From contig CAMOGT010000013.1 in NCBI GenBank assembly GCA_946614295.1, positions 1-43,328 of the forward strand: 43,328 bases of DNA. The letters run 5' to 3'. The notes beneath the pieces were generated by a model. It did not search any database. It saw nothing but the letters and a program-made list of their open reading frames with translations, and had not been told where the DNA came from. This stretch comes from an uncultured Bacteroidales bacterium. Its GTDB lineage: Bacteria > Bacteroidota > Bacteroidia > Bacteroidales > Paludibacteraceae. Of this stretch, positions 15,540-23,425 are shown one piece after another; the first letter of the stretch is position 1; each line of letters opens with the position of its first letter. The translations under genes were made by a program, and so were the position numbers.

Positions 15540-16445
15540 TTTTTTATGCAATTTTTTATAAAAAGCATATAGGAAAGGGCATTTTAATCCAATTAGCTTT
15601 AGTTTCTGCTTCCAAGAACGCGGTTTATATGCGTGAAGCAACTCCGGAGAAACAAAGCTGAAGTCATCAAATTGGTAGGTCAAGTTCAGTTTGGTACGGA
15701 ATAGAAAGTCTTGCGCTTCTTTTTCTGAGTATCCTACTTTCCCGGGGTATAGTGTGTCAAGCCATTTCCACATGCGGCATTTTTCTGTCTTGAGCCGTAG
15801 TATCGCCTCCGGAGTCAGGGGCTGTGAAACGGAGAGGTGGTCTCTCCATACGGCTGTTTTTTGCGGCAAGTACGCCCACTTGGTATGTTGATAGAAGACG
15901 CCATATAACGGATAGTCCAACCATGGAAAATGCTGTGCCTGGATGTTATTCAGCAACTCTGCCGATAGCAGTTCCGTACGGAATAGAACGGTGCAGTTGG
16001 CAAAGCCCGGCGAATCCAACCCATATACGCCCTCGCGTTGCCCGAAGGTCCACTTGTTACTACCGGAAAAAGTGCGCCCGTTAGTGTGTACGAACCCGCA
16101 TTCGGGGTGAGTATGAAGGTAGTTGATTTGTAGTTGTAGTTTTGACGGGTCTGTCCAGAAGTCGTCTCCGTCCAGCATTGCGATGAACTCGCAGCCATCC
16201 TCCATAATCCGGCGATAGAGGGCTATCGTGTTGTCCGCAAGCCCTAAATTCTTTTCCCGCCGGACATAGACGATTCGTTTGTCTTCGGCTGCATACCGCT
16301 CGCAAACAGACTGTGTCCCGTCCGTAGAGGCATCATCGCCGATATAGATGCGAAACGCTTCTTCGCATTGCTGCATGCGTACGCTATCTATGGCTTGACC
16401 GATAAATGCCTCTTGATTATATGTTACTATGCAAACAGCTATCAT
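15531..16445 (-). CDS. Glycosyltransferase family 2
   Basis: The protein has 304 residues. The N-terminal GT-A fold shows VCIVTYNQEAFIGQAIDSV near 4-22, IGDDASTDGT near 35-44 (nucleotide-sugar binding) and the DxD-like MLDGDDFWTD near 91-100. The C-terminal half is basic (KPRSWKQKLKL) with no clear transmembrane segment. It probably adds a sugar to a cell-surface glycan, with donor and acceptor unknown. It overlaps the 3' end of the GT4 gene by 29 bp, so the two are translationally linked. Confidence 0.88.
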   Translation of the reverse strand: MIAVCIVTYNQEAFIGQAIDSVRMQQCEEAFRIYIGDDASTDGTQSVCERYAAEDKRIVYVRREKNLGLADNTIALYRRIMEDGCEFIAMLDGDDFWTDPSKLQLQINYLHTHPECGFVHTNGRTFSGSNKWTFGQREGVYGLDSPGFANCTVLFRTELLSAELLNNIQAQHFPWLDYPLYGVFYQHTKWAYLPQKTAVWRDHLSVSQPLTPEAILRLKTEKCRMWKWLDTLYPGKVGYSEKEAQDFLFRTKLNLTYQFDDFSFVSPELLHAYKPRSWKQKLKLIGLKCPFLYAFYKKLHKKFA

Positions 16446-17457
16446 AAAGTGCTTTGAGTTGTTTGCCGACGGTTTCGGCTTTGAATGATTCCTGACAGAG
16501 GGTGGACTGGCGATGTGAAGAAGGTTGCCACAAGATCGTTTCCATGAACTCGGCGAACTTGCCGGGTTTGTATTGAGCTATCTCTTGCGGGACGATGAGG
16601 TTTGCTATTCCCTCTGCAATACCGACAGGTGTGGAGAGGATGGGTAATCCCGCTGCAGCCGCTTCGGCGAGCACTACTCCGTATGTCTCGTACCGGCTGG
16701 AGAGAACCAGAGCATCGGCATTGTGCATCTCGTCAGCAACCTCTTGCGGTGTCAGTTCTCCTGTCCAGCGAAGAAGACCTTCCGGAAACTCCAACGATTT
16801 CGCGTACGCGCGTGTCTCCTTATAGTCTATGCCGGTTCCGATGAGGACTAATTGCCAGTCCCTGCGTTTCTCACTCAGCATCTTGGCGGCTCGCAAAAGC
16901 CCTTTCACGTTCTTCGCCCGTTCGTCGAAGCACGAGACGTGAAGGAGGGTCTTGATTGGTGATTGGTGATTGGTGATTGGTGATTGGAAGAAGAAATCGT
17001 CCACCACGTTGTATATCTTTAGCCACCGACTATTACGGATGCCGCATTGCTGCATGGCCTGTGCCAGCTTGTCGCTGACTGGTAAAACCGCCGAGGCTTC
17101 TGCGGCGATACGTTCGCATAGTGTTCTTTTGCAAATATTCTGGCGCATATACTGTCCGTTCTCCGGCAGATAACCGCTCCAATGCTCTATGATGACATAC
17201 GGAATGCCGTAGCGGTGTTTGAGCCAGAGGGCGAGGAGTCCTTGTTTCTGTATGACATTCAGTTGGACGATGTCCGGCATCCACCCTTCGCGGCGGAGGG
17301 CATTCCATTGGTGCCAAGTGTCGCGCCAAGTCTGCGCAAAGATAACCCGTACCTCACATCCCTGCGCACGAACCGCCTCCGCGTGTTTTTGTACGAAGAG
17401 TCCGCTCATAGCATCCTTTTCGGAGGGATACCAAGGAGTGAGGAAAAGTACTTTCAT
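16417..17457 (-). CDS. Glycosyltransferase family 4 (GT-B fold)
   Basis: The protein has 346 residues from ATG at 17457; a TTG two codons earlier overlaps the previous stop and is less likely. FLTPWYPSEKDAMSGLFVQKH near 4-24 is the usual GT4 entry. The donor-binding end has EFPEGLLRWTGEL, then ADALVLSSRYETYGVVLAEAAAAGLPILSTP in which the E-x7-E pattern is visible. Odd: FQSPITNHQSPIKT near 158-171 comes from five GATTGGT heptamers (16954-16987), an in-frame repeat right at the link between the two Rossmann lobes. It starts 2 bp after the GNAT gene stop and overlaps the GT2 gene. Confidence 0.9.
   Translation of the reverse strand: MKVLFLTPWYPSEKDAMSGLFVQKHAEAVRAQGCEVRVIFAQTWRDTWHQWNALRREGWMPDIVQLNVIQKQGLLALWLKHRYGIPYVIIEHWSGYLPENGQYMRQNICKRTLCERIAAEASAVLPVSDKLAQAMQQCGIRNSRWLKIYNVVDDFFFQSPITNHQSPIKTLLHVSCFDERAKNVKGLLRAAKMLSEKRRDWQLVLIGTGIDYKETRAYAKSLEFPEGLLRWTGELTPQEVADEMHNADALVLSSRYETYGVVLAEAAAAGLPILSTPVGIAEGIANLIVPQEIAQYKPGKFAEFMETILWQPSSHRQSTLCQESFKAETVGKQLKALYDSCLHSNI
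16954..16987 (+). repeat. GATTGGT heptamer array inside the GT4 gene
   Basis: Four perfect GATTGGT units and a fifth lacking its last base. It is translated on the minus strand as repeated QSP/TNH words. Confidence 0.9.
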
Positions 17458-17459
17458 TT

Positions 17460-18419
17460 TCAATGCATGCCGATCTCCCGCAGTTTCTGCGCCCAGATAG
17501 CGAGCCGGAAAATCGGTTTGTAGTATTTCTCCACGCTATAGTAGGTGGTAGGGGTGGAACCGAATTGCTTGTAGTGCTTGGCAGTGCCGCGCTCCATGGA
17601 GCCTTCGAAATCAAAGCGGACTTGTTTCTCACGGGCGAGTTTTATCGCCTCGAGGGCCAAGAGCGCGCCGGCTCCGGAGTCTCCAAAGGCAGGGTCGTAC
17701 GCCGGGATAAGGTAGTACATGTAATGTTTGTCCCAGACGAGGAAGGCGGCGGCATAGACCTGTCCGTCGGCATTGCAGACACTCAGGATCTCGCATTGCC
17801 CGAGCCGCTTGGCCTTGCGCTCCAGAACCAATAGGAACTCCCGGCTGTAGCTGATCTTGCGTTTTCGGGAAGCCAGACAATGGCTATGGAAACGATAGAA
17901 ATCCTCAATCTCCATTCCGCGCTCGATATGGAGAGAAAGCGCTTTTTGCAGCTGGCGTTTTTTGTTCTTGCTGAATGAAGCAAGAAGCGCATCAAGGTCA
18001 CTCAGATCCTCTACGCGGTAAGTCACCCGCTCTTTGGTCTTGAACCCCAAGCCGCGCATGGCATCCACGCACAGGCTTCCGGGCAGGTACTGCTGGTAAT
18101 AATATGCCAGCCCCATTTGGTCCATTTGTTCCTTGATAATCCGGCACACCTCAGCAGTCTTCCATTTGTCTGCTGTCGCTTCGGAGGTGACCCAAATACC
18201 CCCGATCTGGGTCTGTTGCGGCATCACAATGTATTTGAACCACGCGCGCTTGCGCAACAGGTATGGCATAGCGCCGATGATCTCTCCTGTTTCGTCCTCG
18301 GCAAGCAGTACATCCCATTGTTTTCCTGCACACACGGCATCCATCCACCATGGTTGCATGAACAGTGGAACATACTCCTGCTTTGCGACCCACTCCGTAT
18401 AGCGCTCTTTATTCGTCAT
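17460..18419 (-). CDS. GNAT/FemAB-like acyltransferase
   Basis: The protein has 319 residues. PLFMQPWWMDAVCAG near 18-32 and SFSKNKKRQLQKAL near 149-162 resemble the GNAT-like proteins often found in polysaccharide or lipid clusters. The C-terminal GNAT half has AAAFLVWDKHYMYYLIPAYDP and RFDFEGSMERGTAKHYKQFGSTP near 262-284, the usual FemAB-like ending. I infer transfer of an acyl or aminoacyl group to a cell-surface molecule. The natural substrate is unknown. It heads a compact run with the two glycosyltransferases, downstream of ssb. Confidence 0.8.
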   Translation of the reverse strand: MTNKERYTEWVAKQEYVPLFMQPWWMDAVCAGKQWDVLLAEDETGEIIGAMPYLLRKRAWFKYIVMPQQTQIGGIWVTSEATADKWKTAEVCRIIKEQMDQMGLAYYYQQYLPGSLCVDAMRGLGFKTKERVTYRVEDLSDLDALLASFSKNKKRQLQKALSLHIERGMEIEDFYRFHSHCLASRKRKISYSREFLLVLERKAKRLGQCEILSVCNADGQVYAAAFLVWDKHYMYYLIPAYDPAFGDSGAGALLALEAIKLAREKQVRFDFEGSMERGTAKHYKQFGSTPTTYYSVEKYYKPIFRLAIWAQKLREIGMH

Positions 18420-18421
18420 GG

Positions 18422-18449
18422 ATTAAAAATTAAGGATTACGGATTATCA
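18422..18449 (-). repeat. ATTANNN heptamer array between ssb and the GNAT gene
   Basis: Units ATTAAAA, ATTAAGG, ATTACGG, ATTATCA fill the 27-bp gap exactly, running into the ssb stop codon. Confidence 0.75.
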
Positions 18450-18917
18450 GTTTCTAAACAACCCGTTGAAGAAACCGCCTTGCTCTTGTGTCTCGGGAGC
18501 CGCTTGTGCTTCGTCATTAGGCGATTCTACAGCTTCCTCTGACTGCTGACTGCTGACTGCTGACTGCTGGTTCCGGTAGATATCCGGACGGTAGAGAATC
18601 TGTATGTTCTCCGCGATAACCTCCGTTTTGCGGCGGATTTGTCCGTCTTTCTCCCATGAACGCGTCTTTAGTTTGCCTTCCACATAGACCTTCATGCTTT
18701 TCTTGAGGTTCTGCTGTGCCCACTCCGCTAAATTGCGCCATAAAACGATGGAGTGCCACTCCGTTACATCGGGCACCTGGGTGCCGTTTTGCATTACATA
18801 ACCGCGTTCAGTAGTTGCCAAATTGAATGTTGCAATTGCTACGCCTCTGTCCAAGTAACGTACTTCGGGATCTGCACCTACGTTACCAATAAGAATAACT
18901 TTGTTTACGCTTGACAT
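18447..18917 (-). CDS. ssb: Single-stranded DNA-binding protein
   Basis: The protein has 156 residues. The OB-fold domain covers about 1-108: MSSVNKVILIGNVGADPEVRYL, then TEWHSIVLWRNLAEWAQQNLKKSMKVYVEGKL. A disordered, acidic linker leads to a short end GGFFNGLFRN rather than the E. coli DDDIPF. Odd: the linker start (QQSAVSSQQS) is encoded by four GACTGCT heptamers (18541-18568). Here an inserted repeat would be least harmful. It coats single-stranded DNA in replication and repair. The leader is about 65 nt from the promoter at 18989. Confidence 0.96.
   Translation of the reverse strand: MSSVNKVILIGNVGADPEVRYLDRGVAIATFNLATTERGYVMQNGTQVPDVTEWHSIVLWRNLAEWAQQNLKKSMKVYVEGKLKTRSWEKDGQIRRKTEVIAENIQILYRPDIYRNQQSAVSSQQSEEAVESPNDEAQAAPETQEQGGFFNGLFRN
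18541..18568 (+). repeat. GACTGCT heptamer array inside ssb
   Basis: Four perfect tandem units. Twenty-eight bases are not a multiple of three, so each whole unit gained or lost would shift the ssb frame. Confidence 0.95.
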
Positions 18918-18988
18918 AAATATTATATATAATTAGATTTTGTGTTTGTAGTCGTGTAAAAAACTCGAGTATAAAACCTTTGCGGGTG

Positions 18989-19019
18989 CAAAGGTACTGT
19001 TTTTTTTTGAATTGTGCAA
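18989..19019 (-). promoter_or_regulatory. ssb promoter
   Basis: Minus strand TTG at 19019-19017 (TTGCACAATTC), 20 bp, TACCTTTG at 18996-18989. It diverges from the promoter at 19035-19066. Confidence 0.65.
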
Positions 19020-19034
19020 GAAAAAAGGAAAAAA

Positions 19035-19066
19035 TTTGCATATATCAGAAAAAAGTTGTACCTTTG
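19035..19066 (+). promoter_or_regulatory. Promoter of the EEP-family gene
   Basis: TTTG at 19035-19038 (TTTGCATATATC), 20 bp, TACCTTTG at 19059-19066. Confidence 0.75.
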
Positions 19067-19103
19067 CAGCCAAATTGCAGATAAACTGAAAAATACATAT
19101 ACA

Positions 19104-20180
19104 ATGAAACGCACAATGATTTTGGTGGCGGCGTTGATGCTGACACTGACCGGCGCGGTAAAAGCGCAGGAGAAAGCACAGGCAGAAGGGCAGTTTGTCC
19201 GCTGTATAGCGTTCTACAATCTGGAGAACCTCTTCGATACCATCCACGACGAGGGGAAGAATGACTACGAGTATCTTCCAGACGGAGGCATGAAATGGAA
19301 CTCGATGAAGTATGAGAACAAGATAAAAAACATGGCGTATGCCGTTTCGCAACTGGGCACCGATTATGACCCGCGAGGAGCAGCGTGCATCGGTGTGGCG
19401 GAAGTGGAGAATATAGGTTGTCTGTACGATCTGTGCGCAGAGGCGAACAGCAAGTACGGCCGCCGGTTGAAACCGATTTTGATAGAGGGCCCGGACCGCC
19501 GCGGCGTGGATGTGGGTTTTCTGTATGACACCGTGCTCTTCAGACCGTCCAAGGTCAATGGCTTTGAGCTCAAAGCGCATTATGCGGACGGAGGAGAGAT
19601 CAAGACGCGTTTGCAGTTGTGTGTGTCGGGTTATCTCATGGGCGATGGCAAACCGGAGAAGATTCACGTGATTGTCAACCACTGGCCGAGCCGTTACGGA
19701 GGAGAGTTGTCGAGCCGTCCGGGCCGTGACACCGCCGCGATGCTGTGCAAGTCCATCTGCGACTCCATCTACCTCAAGGAGCCGAGAGCGAAGATTGTGA
19801 TCATGGGTGACCTGAATGACGATCCGTACAACCACTCGTGCAAGGATGTGCTCAAGGCGCGCAAACATCGTGAGGACGTGGAGAATATGGGTTTCTTCAA
19901 CACCATGTGGCAGATGCTGGACCGCGGGATAGGTTCGCTCGCTTACAACGGTTCCTGGAACCTCTTCGACCAGATCATCATCAACGAGCCGCTGATGAAC
20001 GAGAAAATAGAAAGCGGGAAATGGACGTACTGGAAGGCGCAGATATTCAACAAACCCTTCCTCACCGTGCAGGAGGGCAAGGACAAGGGAACTCCGCTGC
20101 GTACAACCAAAGCCGGTGTGTGGCAGAACGGTTACGGAGACCACTATCCGACGATGATTTATCTCATCCGCAAAAAATAA
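19104..20180 (+). CDS. Secreted endonuclease/exonuclease/phosphatase (EEP) family protein
   Basis: The protein has 358 residues from ATG at 19104. A longer frame exists, but it would run back through the promoter, and the signal peptide starts exactly here (MKRTMILVAALMLTLTGAVKAQ). EEP motifs: FYNLENLFDT near 36-45 (metal-site Asn/Glu), GVAEVEN near 97-103, VNHWPSRYGG near 190-199 and MGDLNDDPYN near 233-242 (catalytic Asp/Asn). It probably hydrolyses phosphodiesters or phosphomonoesters in the periplasm or outside the cell. The substrate cannot be told. It leads a run with the DUF4290-like gene and prs. Confidence 0.88.
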   Translation: MKRTMILVAALMLTLTGAVKAQEKAQAEGQFVRCIAFYNLENLFDTIHDEGKNDYEYLPDGGMKWNSMKYENKIKNMAYAVSQLGTDYDPRGAACIGVAEVENIGCLYDLCAEANSKYGRRLKPILIEGPDRRGVDVGFLYDTVLFRPSKVNGFELKAHYADGGEIKTRLQLCVSGYLMGDGKPEKIHVIVNHWPSRYGGELSSRPGRDTAAMLCKSICDSIYLKEPRAKIVIMGDLNDDPYNHSCKDVLKARKHREDVENMGFFNTMWQMLDRGIGSLAYNGSWNLFDQIIINEPLMNEKIESGKWTYWKAQIFNKPFLTVQEGKDKGTPLRTTKAGVWQNGYGDHYPTMIYLIRKK

Positions 20181-20209
20181 AATGGTAAATGATTAAATGA
20201 CCAAATGAC

Positions 20210-20521
20210 ATGACATTACAACTGAATAGAAATACAAGCCCGATAAGAATGCGTAACTACGGCCGCATAGTACAGGATATGATTGCGTATGCTTCTACTC
20301 TGCCGGCCGGGCAGGAACGCGACTCACTGGAGATATACATTGCTCAATGTATGCGCCAGCGTAACCTTGTCTGGAACAGGGATCAAGAGGCAGGAATCGG
20401 CCGCGTGAAGGAGGATATAATCCGGATGTCAAACGGCAAACTGCTTTGCGACTCGCCCGCTTTCGAGCAAATATTGATGCAGTCGGGTAGTCAGGCTGCA
20501 GGCAAGAAAAAGAAAAAATAA
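20210..20521 (+). CDS. Small DUF4290-like protein
   Basis: The protein has 103 residues. MRNYGRIVQDMIAYASTLPAGQERDSLEI near 14-42 resembles the start of DUF4290 proteins, which are common in Bacteroidetes and usually about twice as long. The C-terminal half does not match what I recall of that family and ends in a Lys tail (GKKKKK). It has no signal peptide or membrane segment. The gene lies 2 bp before prs and after an AAATGGT/AAATGAT heptamer-like gap, so it is co-transcribed with prs. Function unknown. The short length may be a lineage-specific loss. Confidence 0.65.
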   Translation: MTLQLNRNTSPIRMRNYGRIVQDMIAYASTLPAGQERDSLEIYIAQCMRQRNLVWNRDQEAGIGRVKEDIIRMSNGKLLCDSPAFEQILMQSGSQAAGKKKKK

Positions 20522-20523
20522 CA

Positions 20524-21483
20524 ATGGAAAAAAACAATCAGTTCAAGATCTTTGCAGGGTCGAAAGGACAGTCACTGGCGCAGGGTATTTGCGCAGAGTT
20601 GGGCTGCCAGGTCGGCAACGTGCATGTAGATCGTTTTTCAGATGGTGAGTTCTGCACCTATTTTGAAGAGTCCGTTCGCGGACAGTCTGTTTATTTAGTT
20701 CAGTCCACTTGTCCCACCAGCGACAATCTGATGGAGTTGCTCCTGATGATTGATGCCGCCAAGCGAGCCAGTGCCTACAAGGTTGTAGCCGTAATCCCTT
20801 ATTTCGGCTGGGCGCGTCAGGACAGAAAAGACAAACCGCGTGTTTCTATCGGTGCCAAACTGGTAGCAAACATGATCCAAACCGCCGGTGCAGACCGGGT
20901 GATCACCGTTGATCTGCATGCCGACCAAATCCAAGGGTTCTTCGACATCCCCGTTGATCATATCTTTGGTTCCAATGTGCTGGCTCCTTACATCGCCGGC
21001 CTTAATCTCAAGAAACTGATTGTTGCCTCCCCGGATGTGGGAGGTTCCAAACGAGCTTCTAATTTCGCGAAGAAACTGCATCTGCTGACCGACCGCGAGG
21101 TGCCGATGGTAATCTGCTACAAGAACCGCCCGGAATTCAACAAGGTGTCCGAGATCCGTGTTCTGGGAGACATATACGGCAAGGATGTAGTCATCGTGGA
21201 TGACATAGCCGATACTGCCGGTACGCTGTGCAAGGCAGCGGAGGTGATGAAAGAAGGCGGCGCCAAGTCCGTACGCGCAGTCGTAACACACGCAGTGCTT
21301 TCCGGAAGTGCTTGCCAGCGCATCGAGGAATCGGCCCTGGAGGAACTGGTTTGCACCGATTCTATTCCGGTTGATTCGTCGCGTTGCTCCAAGATGCATG
21401 TAGCGAGCCTCGCCAAGCCTATCGCCGATACGATTACGGCGATCCAGAACCACACCTCTGTCAGCGAAGCTAATTCGTGGTAA
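20524..21483 (+). CDS. prs: Ribose-phosphate pyrophosphokinase (PRPP synthase)
   Basis: The protein has 319 residues, normal length. It makes PRPP from ribose 5-phosphate and ATP for nucleotide, His and Trp synthesis. FAGSKGQSLAQGI near 9-21, RFSDGEFCTYF near 38-48, YFGWARQDRKDKPR near 98-111 (ATP loop), VDLHADQIQGFFDIPVDH near 133-150 and VVIVDDIADTAGTLC near 222-236 (ribose-phosphate loop) are all present. It is preceded by the DUF4290-like gene at 2 bp and followed after 14 bp by the M28 lipoprotein. The hpt product at 2357 uses PRPP. Confidence 0.97.
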   Translation: MEKNNQFKIFAGSKGQSLAQGICAELGCQVGNVHVDRFSDGEFCTYFEESVRGQSVYLVQSTCPTSDNLMELLLMIDAAKRASAYKVVAVIPYFGWARQDRKDKPRVSIGAKLVANMIQTAGADRVITVDLHADQIQGFFDIPVDHIFGSNVLAPYIAGLNLKKLIVASPDVGGSKRASNFAKKLHLLTDREVPMVICYKNRPEFNKVSEIRVLGDIYGKDVVIVDDIADTAGTLCKAAEVMKEGGAKSVRAVVTHAVLSGSACQRIEESALEELVCTDSIPVDSSRCSKMHVASLAKPIADTITAIQNHTSVSEANSW

Positions 21484-21497
21484 GGACTTTTAAGAAG

Positions 21498-22550
21498 ATG
21501 AGAAATTTTACAAACACATTGATTATAGGACTGGTGGCAGGCATTGCCTGCCTCCTGTCTGCTTGTAGCCAAAAGAAGCCGCAAGCGTTCGTTCGTCCGT
21601 CGTTCTCCGCCGATAGTGCTTATGCCTATATTGAGAAACAAATGGCTTTCGGACCGCGTGTGCCGAATGGCGCGTCACATATGCAGTGCGCGGTGTGGCT
21701 GGTGCAGCAGTTGCGTGCTTTCGGAGCTACGGTGGAACTGCAGAAAGGCTTCATGCCCGATTATAAAGGGGACAACCAGCAGATCTATAATATCATCGGA
21801 CACTTTTCTCCCTCCCTTGATGGGAGGGACGGGGAGGGGTTATCTCGTCCCCGTATCCTCTTAGGAGCGCACTATGACACGCGTCCGTGGTGTGACGAGG
21901 AGGATGATTATGCCGACCGGTTCTATAATGTCCCTGGAGCCAACGATGGTGCTTCCGGCGTGGGAGTGCTGTTGGAGGTGGCGCGGCAGATAGGCAAACG
22001 GATGGCGGACTCGACACTCACGACTCCCGTGGATATCATCTTCTTTGACTGCGAAGATATGGGTACGCCGCGTGTCTATACCGGCGCTGAGCGCGAAGAT
22101 ACATGGTGCCTCGGTTCCCAACTATGGGCTACCAACTATGCGCAGAGTAAACTGGCTACTAATAACTCTTCAACTTCTCTCAACACTCAACACTCAACAC
22201 TCAACTATTCCTTTGGAATAATCCTCGACATGGTAGGTGCGCCTGACGCATCTTTCCCCAGAGAAATGTATTCGACCCAGTATGCAGCCAATTACCAGCA
22301 GCAGATATGGCACTCGGCGGAGCAGTTGGGCTACGGAGCCATGTTTACCAACCAGCAGTCGTACCCCATCACAGATGACCATTATTACGTCAATTACATA
22401 GCCGGTATACCCTGCGTGGATATTATCCATTATGACATCCGCAACGCTACCGGCTTCCCGCACTGGTGGCACACACGCAATGATAATATGGATAACATAT
22501 CCAAAGCGACCCTCCAGGCTGTCGGTGAAGTGGTGATGAGTCAGTTGTAA
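21498..22550 (+). CDS. M28-family lipoprotein, glutaminyl-peptide cyclotransferase-like
   Basis: The protein has 350 residues. ATG at 21498 is preferred over an upstream GTG because the lipoprotein signal (LLSAC, Cys about 23) then has normal length. Zinc-site motifs: LLGAHYDTRPWCD, NDGASGVGVLLEVARQ, FFDCEDMG and the late HTRNDNMDNIS. The layout resembles glutaminyl cyclases, which form N-terminal pyroglutamate, more than aminopeptidases. Odd: two repeat-derived inserts. One is SPSLDGRDGEGLS from a CCCTCCC/GGGAGGG palindrome (21808-21839). The other is STSLNTQHSTLN from CTCAACA heptamers (22179-22206). Confidence 0.85.
   Translation: MRNFTNTLIIGLVAGIACLLSACSQKKPQAFVRPSFSADSAYAYIEKQMAFGPRVPNGASHMQCAVWLVQQLRAFGATVELQKGFMPDYKGDNQQIYNIIGHFSPSLDGRDGEGLSRPRILLGAHYDTRPWCDEEDDYADRFYNVPGANDGASGVGVLLEVARQIGKRMADSTLTTPVDIIFFDCEDMGTPRVYTGAEREDTWCLGSQLWATNYAQSKLATNNSSTSLNTQHSTLNYSFGIILDMVGAPDASFPREMYSTQYAANYQQQIWHSAEQLGYGAMFTNQQSYPITDDHYYVNYIAGIPCVDIIHYDIRNATGFPHWWHTRNDNMDNISKATLQAVGEVVMSQL
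21808..21839 (+). repeat. CCCTCCC/GGGAGGG palindrome inside the M28 gene
   Basis: CTCCCTCCC, a short TTGAT loop, GGGAGGG, AC, then GGGGAGGGG. It is a GC-rich hairpin translated in frame just before the metal-site strand, probably an inserted palindromic repeat. Confidence 0.6.
22179..22206 (+). repeat. CTCAACA heptamer array inside the M28 gene
   Basis: Three CTCAACA units and one CTCAACT. It is translated as LNTQHSTLN. Confidence 0.9.
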
Positions 22551-22579
22551 AAGTTATTATTTTTTAAGGTTCGGGCTTA

Positions 22580-22620
22580 TCGGACTCTTATCGGACTCTT
22601 ATCGGACTCTTATCGGACTT
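22580..22620 (+). repeat. TCGGACTCTTA 11-bp array before sufC
   Basis: Three perfect 11-bp units and a partial fourth, with a degenerate TCGGGCTTA unit just upstream. It fills the gap between the M28 gene and sufC. I see no promoter in the remaining 55 bp. Confidence 0.9.
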
Positions 22621-22675
22621 AAGTGCTATGCAAACACCACCAAAAATGGGTCCCAAAATGTACTATTATTAAGAA

Positions 22676-23425
22676 ATGAGCAAGTTATTAGAAATAAAAG
22701 ATCTCCATGCCTCTATCGGTGGCAAAGAGATATTGAAAGGTGTGAACCTCGTCATCAACGAAGGCGAGGTGCATGCTATCATGGGACCCAACGGCGCCGG
22801 AAAGTCCACGCTCTCTGCGGTACTTACGGGTAATCCGGCATACGAAGTCACTTCCGGCGAAGTGTATCTGAAAGGACAAGACCTCTTATCAATGCCCGCG
22901 GAGGTGCGCGCACGCGCAGGCGTGTTCCTTTCTTTTCAGTATCCCGTTGAGATCCCCGGTGTAAGTATGACCAATTTCATGCGCGCCGCCCTCAATGCAA
23001 AACGCGAATACGAAGGAAAAGGACCTGTCTCTGCCAAGGAGTTTCTGACATTGATGCGGGAGAAGAAGAAACTCCTCGAGTTGCCGGACAAACTCAATAA
23101 CCGTTCTGTCAATGAAGGTTTCTCCGGCGGAGAGAAGAAGAAAAACGAGATCTTCCAGATGGCGATGCTGGAGCCGTGCCTGTCTATTCTGGACGAGACT
23201 GACTCGGGCTTGGATATAGATGCGTTGCGTATCGTGGCGGAAGGCGTCAACCGCCTCAAGACACCGCAGAACGCCTCCATCGTCATCACCCACTACCAGC
23301 GTCTGCTGGACTATATCGTGCCGGATTTCGTACACGTCCTCGCAGACGGCAGGATTGTCAAGACAGGCGACAAGACGCTCGCACTCGAACTCGAAGAAAA
23401 AGGCTACGAAGGGATGAACCTATGA
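22676..23425 (+). CDS. sufC: Fe-S cluster assembly ATPase SufC
   Basis: The protein has 249 residues. This ABC-type ATPase drives the SufBCD scaffold that builds Fe-S clusters in the cytoplasm. Walker A GPNGAGKST is near 39-47, FLSFQYPVEIPGV near 84-96, signature FSGGEKKKNEI near 143-153 and Walker B LSILDETDSGLDIDAL near 163-178. THYQRLLDYI holds the switch His. Its stop overlaps the start of the sufD-like gene by 4 bp (ATGA), so the two are translationally coupled. sufB and sufS are not in this window. Confidence 0.96.
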   Translation: MSKLLEIKDLHASIGGKEILKGVNLVINEGEVHAIMGPNGAGKSTLSAVLTGNPAYEVTSGEVYLKGQDLLSMPAEVRARAGVFLSFQYPVEIPGVSMTNFMRAALNAKREYEGKGPVSAKEFLTLMREKKKLLELPDKLNNRSVNEGFSGGEKKKNEIFQMAMLEPCLSILDETDSGLDIDALRIVAEGVNRLKTPQNASIVITHYQRLLDYIVPDFVHVLADGRIVKTGDKTLALELEEKGYEGMNL

